From contig NZ_JAACGD010000004.1 in NCBI RefSeq assembly GCF_022810445.1, positions 1 through 6,465 on the forward strand: a stretch of 6,465 nucleotides of DNA. The letters are read 5' to 3'. The translations under genes were made by a program, and so were the position numbers. Below, in pieces: positions 1-5,178 of this stretch; the first letter of the stretch is position 1, and every line of letters starts with the position of its first letter. This DNA is from Candidatus Cardinium sp. cBcalN2. GTDB taxonomy: Bacteria > Bacteroidota > Bacteroidia > Cytophagales > Amoebophilaceae. The notes below the pieces were generated by a model. That model searched no databases. It had not been told where the DNA came from and was given only the letters and a program-made list of their open reading frames with translations.

Positions 1-441
1 AATATCAACTACTACAGCTAATAATTGCTTTTCACCTCCACTCAGCAGGTGTGATTTTTTATATCTTAAATGGGCTAAGTCATAACTAGTAAGCAGCCTG
101 TTAATCGCTGCATGAATCTCTTTTTTAGTATACCCCATATTTTTAAGGCCAAAAGCGATATCGTCTTCTACGATTGGAAATATAATTTGATGATCAGGAT
201 TTTGAAAGATAAATCCTACTTTAGCTCTGACCCCTCTGCGCGCTTGACAAGTAGACAAACCATCAATCTCCACTTTCCCTTCAGATGGAAGCTGTAAGCC
301 ATTTATCAACCTAGCAAATGTGCTTTTGCCGCTCCCATTTGAACCTATAATGCCAATTTTTTTTTCACATAAGGTTACATGCACATTTTTTAAAGCGAAA
401 AAATCATCAAAACAAACGCTCACATGCTCTATTTTAATCAT
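1..441 (-). CDS. bioM: ECF-type ABC transporter ATPase, biotin uptake (partial, runs off left edge)
   Basis: Translating the minus strand from the ATG at 441 gives 147 open residues up to the window edge, beginning MIKIEHVSV. The nucleotide-binding fold is clear. The Walker A motif GSNGSGKS lies at residues 33-40, the Q-loop is in FQNPDHQ (79-85), VEDDIAFGL at 91-99 is typical of the CbiO/EcfA/BioM group, and the ABC signature LSGGEKQ is at 133-139. Walker B and the H-loop would lie beyond the edge. Such ATPases power substrate-specific S components through a T component in the cytoplasmic membrane. The bioY gene 64 bases upstream makes biotin the likely substrate, but the ATPase sequence does not itself show substrate, so the symbol rests on context. 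The frame stays open upstream to a stop at 517-519 without another ATG, so 441 is the best start. No clear ribosome binding site is visible. A transmembrane T component may follow to the left; that is inference. Confidence 0.9.
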   Translation of the reverse strand, partial: MIKIEHVSVCFDDFFALKNVHVTLCEKKIGIIGSNGSGKSTFARLINGLQLPSEGKVEIDGLSTCQARRGVRAKVGFIFQNPDHQIIFPIVEDDIAFGLKNMGYTKKEIHAAINRLLTSYDLAHLRYKKSHLLSGGEKQLLAVVVDI

Positions 442-505
442 CTTATTATCTATCAGCAAAGTTTTGACACCAAAATGGCCATTAGCTATAGGTTTGGCCA
501 AAGTT

Positions 506-1048
506 CTATTCTTTAATTAAAGGATAAGCTCTTTTAATAACCATTGCAGTAGTAGCTGCAATAGCAGCCTTAATGATATCTCCTGGTATGAAAATGATAG
601 CTCCTAAAAAAGCTTTATTTAGGGGTATATCAAATAGTAAACTGGTCCATAATAGACCGATAACATATAATATAACAACCCCACCTAATAGGATATATAT
701 AAAAGCCCAGGTTGTATTCAATCGATGCCAATTTTTTTCAAATAAAAAGCCAATACTATAGGCAGAGATAGGAAAACCAAGTATAAAGCCACCAGTTGGT
801 CCTAAGATCAGGCCTATGCCACCACGACCACCGCTCATAATAGGGAATCCGGTTAACGCGATAGCTATAAACAAAAGAGAGGCGAAAGCGGCTCTTTTAG
901 CGCCTAAAATGCTACCTGCTAGCATAGGCCCTAAAGATTGAGCCGTTATGGGAACGGGGTTAAAAGGCAATACAATCATAGGTAGAGCGCCTAAAACAGC
1001 ATATATGGCCGCAAATAGCGCTATGTATACGGTGTCTTTTGTGGTCAT
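506..1048 (-). CDS. bioY: BioY, biotin-binding S component of an ECF transporter
   Basis: The 180-residue protein is very hydrophobic, with about six predicted membrane segments and the expected length for BioY. Family hallmarks are visible: PVPITAQSLG at 31-40 after the first segment, the glycine-rich GGRGGIG stretch leading into GPTGG (73-87) and GFP (91-93), and FIPGDIIKA at 153-161. In characterised BioY the Asp and Lys of this last motif contact biotin; here they are D157 and K160. The protein captures biotin at the cytoplasmic membrane and works with an ATPase and T component. The ATPase is the next gene. The start at 1048 lies 15 bases after the trmB stop, which suggests cotranscription with trmB and map. 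No biotin synthesis gene is present in this window, so whether the cell relies on uptake cannot be judged here. Confidence 0.95.
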   Translation of the reverse strand: MTTKDTVYIALFAAIYAVLGALPMIVLPFNPVPITAQSLGPMLAGSILGAKRAAFASLLFIAIALTGFPIMSGGRGGIGLILGPTGGFILGFPISAYSIGFLFEKNWHRLNTTWAFIYILLGGVVILYVIGLLWTSLLFDIPLNKAFLGAIIFIPGDIIKAAIAATTAMVIKRAYPLIKE

Positions 1049-1063
1049 AGAAGTAATGGTTTA

Positions 1064-1714
1064 TTATATTGAAAAACAAAGATAATAGATAGGGATGCCT
1101 TGCGCTATGAATCGCTTTTCATAAGTAGTCTGAAGGCCAAAATGGTTAGCTAATAATGAAGAGTTATATAAATCTCTTGTATAATCGCCTAGTTCTAGGC
1201 TTTGTTCTTGTAGTAAATTGAATGTGTAATCAAATAGTAAGCTACTATCTGTTTTTAAGTGCACAAGTCCACTTTTTATCAGTATGGCTGCATATAGTTT
1301 TAAAAAGCGCGTGCTGGTAAGCCTACGTTTGATATCTCTGTTTTTAGGTCTAGGATCTGGAAAGGTAATCCAAATCTCAGTTATTTCATCTTTTTCAAAG
1401 AAATCTAGCAGGTGCGTTACCTGCGCACGTAGAAAGGCAACATTATCTAAGCCATATTTTTGGGCTTCTTGCCCGCCTTTCCATAACCGATCTCCTTTGA
1501 TATCAATGCCTATAAAGTTTCTTTTTGGAAATATTTTGGCCAGACCTATCGTATAAGCACCGTGCCCACAACCAATTTCTAATGTAATAGGATAGCTGTT
1601 TCTAAAATAGCATGCATGCCACTTCCCTTTGATATTTTTATAAATAGGTTTTCCGGGTTCTATAAGGTGATCCAAAAATTTATTGGCCTCAAAACGCTGG
1701 CGTTTCTTTCTCAT
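1064..1714 (-). CDS. trmB: tRNA (guanine-N7-)-methyltransferase TrmB
   Basis: The 216-residue protein methylates G46 in the variable loop of tRNAs, using S-adenosylmethionine, in the cytoplasm. SAM-binding motif I is EIGCGHG (46-52). The acidic residue of motif II is D71 in FIGIDIKGDR. FPDPRPKNR at 118-126 followed by KRRL corresponds to the TrmB signature, usually written FPDPWPKKRH-KRR. The C-terminal TTYEKRF (196-202) matches the conserved T-x-Y-E motif. The basic N-terminus (MRKKRQRF) and the length are normal. An Arg stands where many homologues have Trp in FPDPW, which is a tolerated position as far as I recall. The start lies 4 bases after the map stop, so the two genes are almost certainly cotranscribed. 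No Shine-Dalgarno sequence is visible, as is common in Bacteroidota. Confidence 0.95.
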   Translation of the reverse strand: MRKKRQRFEANKFLDHLIEPGKPIYKNIKGKWHACYFRNSYPITLEIGCGHGAYTIGLAKIFPKRNFIGIDIKGDRLWKGGQEAQKYGLDNVAFLRAQVTHLLDFFEKDEITEIWITFPDPRPKNRDIKRRLTSTRFLKLYAAILIKSGLVHLKTDSSLLFDYTFNLLQEQSLELGDYTRDLYNSSLLANHFGLQTTYEKRFIAQGIPIYYLCFSI

Positions 1715-1718
1715 AGCT

Positions 1719-2483
1719 TTATGGAAGCGGTTTTTCCATTAAAGTCGTTAAAACAGCATACCCTTCTTCCTCAACAGCAATGGTATGTTCAAAGTGGGCT
1801 GAGGGTTGACCATCTTTGGTGACAATGGTCCACCTATCTTCTAAAATTTTAATGGCCGAATGGCCAAGGTTGCATATAGGCTCTATGGCCAGTATCATAC
1901 CTGCTTGTATAATAGGCCCTTGATTAGGTTTGCCATAATTTGGAATCTCAGGTGGCTCATGCAGCCTAGTGCCTACACCATGCCCACCCAATTCTTTTAC
2001 AATGCTAAGCTTATGCGCTGTAGCATATTGACCTATGGCATGAGAGATGTCAGAAAGATGAATGCCTGCTTTGATCACACTTAGCCCTTTCCATAACGCT
2101 TTTTCGGTATGAATTAATAAAAATTTTTTTTCATCGGCAATGTTGCCAACGGGATAAGTCCAAGCACTATCTCCAATATAGCCTTGATACTTTACACCTA
2201 TATCAATGCTGATAATATCTCCCTCTTGCAAGACGCGATTGCTGGGTATGCCGTGGACAACCCCATCATTAATAGAAATACAAGTAGCATTTGGAAAGCC
2301 GCGATACCCCTTAAATACAGGATCAGCCTCATGGCTTCGAATCAATTCTTCCACCATTTTGTCTAAGGCTAGGCTACTGACACCTGGTTGAATGGCATTC
2401 CTTAACAAGTTATGACAAAGCGCTACAATATGGCCTGCTCTTTGCAATAGCTTGACCTCAGAATGGGTGCGTATTTTGATCAT
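1719..2483 (-). CDS. map: Methionine aminopeptidase, type I
   Basis: This 254-residue enzyme removes the initiator methionine from new proteins and is normally essential. All five metal ligands are visible: D94 in SIDIG, D105 in GDSAW, H168 in GGHGVG, E201 in AIEP and E232 in FEHT. Each sits exactly three residues earlier than in the E. coli enzyme (D97, D108, H171, E204, E235). H77 in VVHGIP matches the conserved substrate-side histidine. There is no N-terminal zinc-finger extension, so it is a type Ia-like minimal enzyme. The N-terminus MIKIRTHSEV aligns with the usual family start, which supports the ATG at 2483. It lies 58 bases downstream of tRNA-Ala and 4 bases before trmB, with no terminator-like structure seen between tRNA and gene, so readthrough from the tRNA promoter is likely. 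Confidence 0.97.
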   Translation of the reverse strand: MIKIRTHSEVKLLQRAGHIVALCHNLLRNAIQPGVSSLALDKMVEELIRSHEADPVFKGYRGFPNATCISINDGVVHGIPSNRVLQEGDIISIDIGVKYQGYIGDSAWTYPVGNIADEKKFLLIHTEKALWKGLSVIKAGIHLSDISHAIGQYATAHKLSIVKELGGHGVGTRLHEPPEIPNYGKPNQGPIIQAGMILAIEPICNLGHSAIKILEDRWTIVTKDGQPSAHFEHTIAVEEEGYAVLTTLMEKPLP

Positions 2484-2541
2484 ATAAAATGATTAGAGGC
2501 TGGGGGAGATTGACTTTTAGTGTTGGATAAAATAAGTTAAG

Positions 2542-2615
2542 TGGAGAATATCGGATTCGAACCGATGACCCCTTGCTTGCAAAGCAAGTGCTCTAACCAG
2601 CTGAGCTAATCCCCC
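2542..2615 (-). tRNA. tRNA-Ala (anticodon UGC)
   Basis: The minus strand folds into a complete 74-base cloverleaf. The acceptor stem GGGGGAT pairs with ATTCTCC, the D arm is GCTC-GAGC, the anticodon arm is CTTGC-TTTGCAA-GCAAG, and the T arm is ATCGG-TTCGAAT-CCGAT. The discriminator base is A. The anticodon TGC (plus-strand 2579-2581) reads alanine codons. The G3·U70 wobble pair, the main identity element for alanyl-tRNA synthetase, is present in the acceptor stem. The CCA end is not encoded (A73 is followed by CTT), so the cell must add it with CCA-adding enzyme. A strong promoter-like sequence lies about 48 bases upstream. Confidence 0.97.
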
Positions 2616-2628
2616 TTTTGTTAAGACT

Positions 2629-2658
2629 ATGATACATCTGGTCAATTGCTTGTATCAT
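2629..2658. repeat. 8-bp inverted repeat at the 5' leader of tRNA-Ala
   Basis: ATGATACA (2629-2636) and TGTATCAT (2651-2658) are perfect inverted copies separated by 14 bases. They lie between the predicted transcription start and the tRNA. The pair could form a hairpin in the pre-tRNA leader or be an operator, but eight AT-rich pairs can also arise by chance. Confidence 0.35.
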
Positions 2659-2662
2659 CAAG

Positions 2663-2694
2663 CAAATATAATGGTGTTTTTTGAAAAAATCAAA
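2663..2694 (-). promoter_or_regulatory. Bacteroidota-type promoter for the tRNA-Ala/map operon
   Basis: On the minus strand TTTG (2694-2691) is followed by 20 bases and then TATATTTG (2670-2663). This matches the known Bacteroidota primary sigma consensus TTTG, 19-21 bases, TAnnTTTG, in both boxes and in spacing. Transcription would begin near 2657, roughly 40 bases before the tRNA 5' end. It is the only complete match I noticed in the window, and it sits in a plausible position to drive tRNA-Ala, map, trmB, bioY and the ATPase gene. Confidence 0.75.
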
Positions 2695-2710
2695 ATAAAT
2701 CCTTGTTTCC

Positions 2711-2766
2711 GTTCAACCAATGGCGTTCACTTAAGGATGGCGCCAACATGGGTAGATTTAAGCCGT
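2711..2766 (+). repeat. Dispersed direct repeat, copy R1
   Basis: This stretch begins GTTCAACCAATGGCG, continues TTCACTTAAGGATGG, and ends GTAGATTTAAGCCGT. It aligns almost throughout with copy R2 (3195-3248), with a two-base gap and scattered substitutions. The shared core is GTTCAACCAATGGYGT followed by ACTTAAGGATG. It could be the end of a mobile element or a miniature element; no transposase fragment is attached. Confidence 0.7.
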
Positions 2767-2851
2767 TGTTTTTCTTTTCATCTGTAAACGGTGCTTTCTG
2801 ATCGCAGCTTTTTCCAAGGGTACGTTTTTTGTATACTTCTGCTACACTAGT

Positions 2852-2879
2852 GAACAGCCCATGGCGTCAACTTAATGAA
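2852..2879 (+). repeat. Dispersed direct repeat, partial copy R4
   Basis: CCATGGCGTCAACTTAATGA matches the core of R1, R2 and R3 in the same orientation but lacks their downstream part. It lies 112 bases upstream of hairpin element A, comparable to R3, which lies 70 bases upstream of hairpin element B. This may be a degraded copy. Confidence 0.5.
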
Positions 2880-2963
2880 TCAGTTGATTAAGCAAGTTTT
2901 TTAAAAAATAATGTCATTTTTACTTATCCATTCAACAATATGCTGGGGCTACTGAATAAAACC

Positions 2964-3110
2964 GCCCCTTGTAAAATAGTTTAGATGAGTAATCACCTAT
3001 TAGAGCTGCTTAGAAAAACAGCTTGTTTGAACCCGCGCAGCAGGTAAGTTCTGTTTTTCCAGCTCTAATAGGTGATTACCGAAACTTTTTATAGAGGGCT
3101 TGATTTTTTG
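2964..3110 (+). ncRNA. Long hairpin element A, possible structured RNA or palindromic repeat
   Basis: The element can fold into one long hairpin. From the base: GCCC (2964-2967) with GGGC (3096-3099); TAAAA (2972-2976) with TTTTA (3087-3091); AGTTT (2978-2982) with AAACT (3082-3086). After a 6/2 internal loop comes a perfect 20-bp stem, 2989-3008 with 3060-3079. A 4-base bulge on the left arm is followed by GAAAAACAG (3013-3021) with CTGTTTTTC (3051-3059). The apical part (3022-3050) is GC-richer. The base is followed by TTGATTTTTTG, terminator-like on the plus strand. Copy B at 6310-6452 has the same plan with different stem sequence that still pairs. The strand is assigned from the T-run only. 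I do not recognise a known RNA family, and typing it as ncRNA is tentative. Confidence 0.5.
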
Positions 3111-3111
3111 T

Positions 3112-3154
3112 TCACTTTTTGATCAAGCAAAAAGTGATATAAAAGCACTTTTTT
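3112..3154 (+). repeat. Hairpin with two alternative partners (ACTTTTT/AAAAAGT)
   Basis: TCACTTTTTG (3112-3121) pairs perfectly with CAAAAAGTGA (3128-3137) across a 6-base loop. The same central segment can instead pair with CACTTTTTT (3146-3154), giving a competing stem of eight or nine pairs that ends in a T-run. The two folds exclude each other. A related perfect hairpin lies at 3263-3288. It directly follows hairpin element A, and the window ends in what looks like the same position after element B (6455-6465). Confidence 0.45.
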
Positions 3155-3194
3155 ACCACCCATGTCTCGAACAAGATACGTCTGCAAAGTAGCT

Positions 3195-3248
3195 GTTCAA
3201 CCAATGGTGTCTACTTAAGGATGTCCACTATTGGTACATTTAAGCTGT
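3195..3248 (+). repeat. Dispersed direct repeat, copy R2
   Basis: It begins GTTCAACCAATGGTGT, continues CTACTTAAGGATGTCC, and ends TTGGTACATTTAAGCTGT. It is the closest relative of R1 and is also similar to R3 at 6240. It lies about 85 bases after hairpin element A and about 115 bases before folA, so it may be part of the folA leader region or carry its promoter. Confidence 0.7.
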
Positions 3249-3320
3249 AAGGCATTTTCCCCTTACTTTTTTCTTGATAAAAAAGTAACTTTAACCATTC
3301 ATTACTTTCGCCAATAGTGG
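3225..3320. repeat. Nested inverted repeat upstream of folA
   Basis: CCACTATTGG (3225-3234) is perfectly complementary to CCAATAGTGG (3311-3320). Inside it, TTACTTTTTT (3263-3272) pairs with AAAAAAGTAA (3279-3288) around the loop CTTGAT. The whole forms a two-tier cruciform or RNA hairpin ending 44 bases before the folA start. It could be a regulatory leader, a transcription terminator guarding folA, or the inverted arms of a small mobile element. Confidence 0.5.
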
Positions 3321-3364
3321 TGAATAGATACAAGATTTCTAACAAAAAAACATTGAAATAAGCT

Positions 3365-3856
3365 ATGGTTATATCTCTTATTGCCGCGATGGCATTAAAC
3401 AGGGTCATTGGCAAGGACAATAAACTGCCTTGGCATATTCCTGCTGATTTACAAGAATTTAAAAAAAATACACTAGGCCATCATTTAGTAATGGGTAGTC
3501 AAACATTTCGTTCTATTGGTCGTCTTTTACCCAATCGAATAAGCATAGTCGTTAGTACAAAAATGGATCAATCAGTTGTTGGTTATCATGTAGTAAGAAG
3601 TATAGCTGAAGCTATAAGTTTAGCAAAAGCACAAGGAGAATCAGAGTTGTTTGTGATTGGAGGAGGGTCGATTTACCGCCAAACTTTACCTTTAGCCCAT
3701 AGAATTTACTTAACAAAAATCCATGCTATATTAGCAGGAGATACCTATTTTCCTATGCTAGGGAAAGAATGGGTGCAACGTGTAGTACGTTCCTTTAAAG
3801 CAGATAATAAAAATAGCTATGATTATGAGTTTATTGTATTAGAAAAGGAATGTTAA
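3365..3856 (+). CDS. folA: Dihydrofolate reductase
   Basis: The 163-residue enzyme reduces dihydrofolate to tetrahydrofolate with NADPH, in the cytoplasm, feeding thymidylate and other one-carbon synthesis. Visible family features are the N-terminal strand ISLIAAMALNRVIGKDNKLPW (residues 3-23), the catalytic acid D28 in IPADL, MGSQTF (43-48) and GRLLPNR (52-58, usually GRPLPGR). Others are the NADPH-binding VIGGGSIY (97-104) and GDTYFP (125-130) with the conserved Thr. Length is normal for bacterial FolA, and the ATG at 3365 gives the standard short N-terminus. No Shine-Dalgarno sequence is visible. A thymidylate synthase gene, a common neighbour, is absent from the window. The upstream 170 bases are filled with inverted repeats, so promoter position and regulation are unclear. 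Confidence 0.97.
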   Translation: MVISLIAAMALNRVIGKDNKLPWHIPADLQEFKKNTLGHHLVMGSQTFRSIGRLLPNRISIVVSTKMDQSVVGYHVVRSIAEAISLAKAQGESELFVIGGGSIYRQTLPLAHRIYLTKIHAILAGDTYFPMLGKEWVQRVVRSFKADNKNSYDYEFIVLEKEC

Positions 3857-3877
3857 AGGATGATCCTTAGCTATCAG

Positions 3878-3893
3878 GCCACCATGTGGCTTA
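3878..3893 (+). terminator. Small hairpin after folA
   Basis: GCCAC (3878-3882) pairs with GTGGC (3886-3890) around a three-base loop, 21 bases after the folA stop. It is followed by TTAAAAAATAAA rather than a true T-run, so terminator function is doubtful. An AT-only inverted repeat, AATAAAAA (3928-3935) with TTTTTATT (3947-3954), follows and is an alternative. Confidence 0.25.
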
Positions 3894-3927
3894 AAAAATA
3901 AATTGGATGGACTATTAAACAGATAAA

Positions 3928-3954
3928 AATAAAAATTTTTAAGTTTTTTTTATT
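3928..3954 (+). terminator. AT-only inverted repeat in folA-dnaN gap
   Basis: AATAAAAA and TTTTTATT are complementary across 11 bases, and the 3' arm is part of a run of eight T. It is a possible weak terminator for folA about 60 bases before dnaN. Low complexity makes a chance origin likely. Confidence 0.2.
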
Positions 3955-4015
3955 AAATTGCATCTATTTATAAGCCTAGGCCCCGTGTTCAAAATCACAA
4001 AAATAAAGAATAATC

Positions 4016-5128
4016 ATGGAGTTTACGGTATCATCAGCTTTGCTTTCACAGCAGCTAACTGCTATTAGCGGGGTTATAGCCCGTAATCCAGTTGTCCCAA
4101 TCTTAGAAAATTTTCTTTTTGAGGTAGATCATGATCGTTTAGTCGTTACAGCATCAGATTTGCAAGTTTCGATTAGTGCTTCTTTGGCCATTCAATCAGA
4201 TGACCAAGTAAGTGTGGCCATACCTGCTCGTATGTTGCTGGATACGGTTAAAAATCTACCAGAACAGCCTATTAAACTCGAAATTAACCCCAATTCTTAT
4301 ACTGTTTCTATTAAATCTGATAATGGGCAATATAAATTGGCAGGAGAAAGTGCTAATGACTTCCCCCAATTAGCTAGTTTAGATGATGGTATCACCTTAG
4401 ATGTAGAAGTGGATGTATTGAAAAATATTTTGCAAAAAACCATATTTGCCACTAGTAATGATGAGTTAAAACCTGCTATGTCTGGTGTCTATATAGAATT
4501 GACCCATGCTATGGCTACTTTTGTCGCTACGGATGGACATCGGTTAGTGCGTTATATTCGTCAAGATCTGTCAGCCTCTACACAAAGCCCAATTATTGTG
4601 CCTAAAAAAGCATTGATACTTTTGAATGGACTACTAAGTAGTAAGGATAAGCAAGTTGGTTTTACTTTTGATCGACATAAAATCCAATTTACGATCGATA
4701 ACATTAGTATGATTAGTAGATTAGTCGATGAACGATATCCAGATTATGAGAATGTCATACCTAAGGAACATACCAGTAAGCTTACCATAAGCAAGCCTGC
4801 GTTGGTGAGTGCGCTTAGACGTGCGGCTATTTATGCTAATAAAGCTACCCATCAGGTCAAGTTAATCATTGTAGCAAATCAATTGACGCTTGTAGCAGAA
4901 GATTTAGACTTTTCTAATGAAGCACAAGAACAGCTGATTTGTACCTATGAAGGCGATCCGCTCGAGATAGGCTTTAATGCCAAGCTTTTACTAGACATGC
5001 TTGGTAGTATCACCACAGAAGAAGTAGAGTTCTTTTTCTGGGGGGCTAATAAAGCGGTGTTAATTTTTCCTAAAGGACAAAATCAACAAGAGCATTTGCT
5101 GTTATTGATTATGCCTATTATTTTTTAG
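4016..5128 (+). CDS. dnaN: DNA polymerase III sliding clamp (beta subunit)
   Basis: This 370-residue protein forms the homodimeric ring that tethers DNA polymerase III and other repair enzymes to DNA. Three clamp domains of about 120 residues each are expected. Landmarks are the N-terminal MEFTVSSALL, VPILENFLFEV (27-37), YKLAGESANDFPQL (106-119) closing domain 1, ATDGHRL (171-177) in domain 2 and RLVDERYPDY (235-244). The C-terminal LLIMPI (363-368) lies in the hydrophobic pocket region that binds clamp-interacting peptides. Length is usual for Bacteroidota, and the end is complete. It is not next to dnaA or recF in this window. The gap from folA is 159 bases, so it may have its own promoter, though no full consensus is visible. 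The hydrolase gene follows 50 bases later in the same direction. Confidence 0.97.
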   Translation: MEFTVSSALLSQQLTAISGVIARNPVVPILENFLFEVDHDRLVVTASDLQVSISASLAIQSDDQVSVAIPARMLLDTVKNLPEQPIKLEINPNSYTVSIKSDNGQYKLAGESANDFPQLASLDDGITLDVEVDVLKNILQKTIFATSNDELKPAMSGVYIELTHAMATFVATDGHRLVRYIRQDLSASTQSPIIVPKKALILLNGLLSSKDKQVGFTFDRHKIQFTIDNISMISRLVDERYPDYENVIPKEHTSKLTISKPALVSALRRAAIYANKATHQVKLIIVANQLTLVAEDLDFSNEAQEQLICTYEGDPLEIGFNAKLLLDMLGSITTEEVEFFFWGANKAVLIFPKGQNQQEHLLLLIMPIIF

Positions 5129-5178
5129 CAAGGCTTTTTTGCACTTTATTTAATATTGAATTTGATCGTTATATAGCT

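Larger units (their letters stand above)
2616..3364. other. 749-base gene-free region rich in repeats
   Basis: Between tRNA-Ala (minus) and folA (plus) I find no credible coding sequence on either strand. The region holds the promoter at 2663-2694 and three direct copies of the CAATGG-GTCAACTTAAGG motif. It also holds the long hairpin element A, two short perfect hairpins built on ACTTTTT/AAAAAGT, and a wider inverted repeat before folA. It separates two divergent transcription units, so a folA promoter must also lie here, though no full consensus is visible. The repeat content suggests debris or copies of a dispersed element rather than plain spacer. Confidence 0.7.

Noticed and set aside
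112..520. Plus-strand open frames at 112-297 and 320-520
   Set aside because: They run antisense to the ABC ATPase, whose minus-strand frame has clear Walker A and signature motifs.
1049..1063. A riboswitch or BirA operator controlling bioY
   Set aside because: The gap between trmB and bioY is only 15 bases and shows no palindrome or aptamer-like structure.
1284..2391. Plus-strand open frames antisense to trmB and map, including 90 residues at 1284-1556
   Set aside because: They show no recognisable motif and are fully explained as shadows of conserved minus-strand genes.
2711..2880. A complete insertion sequence between R1 and R4
   Set aside because: R1 and R4 are in direct, not inverted, orientation, and no transposase reading frame lies between them.
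2931..2945. TTATCCATT resembling a DnaA box, with dnaN in the window, as a sign of the replication origin
   Set aside because: Only one imperfect match is seen, with no cluster, and no dnaA gene. In Bacteroidota dnaN is often away from dnaA, so this is not evidence for an origin.
2711..3340. CRISPR array, because of repeated units
   Set aside because: The repeats are few, unevenly spaced and diverged, with no uniform spacers and no cas genes.
3211..3420. Minus-strand 69-residue open frame overlapping the folA start and repeat R2
   Set aside because: It is read through the conserved folA N-terminus and a dispersed repeat, with no family features.
5129..5178. A promoter with TGAATTTG before the hydrolase gene
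   Set aside because: It differs from TAnnTTTG at one key base, and the nearest TTTG is only 15 bases upstream instead of 19-21.
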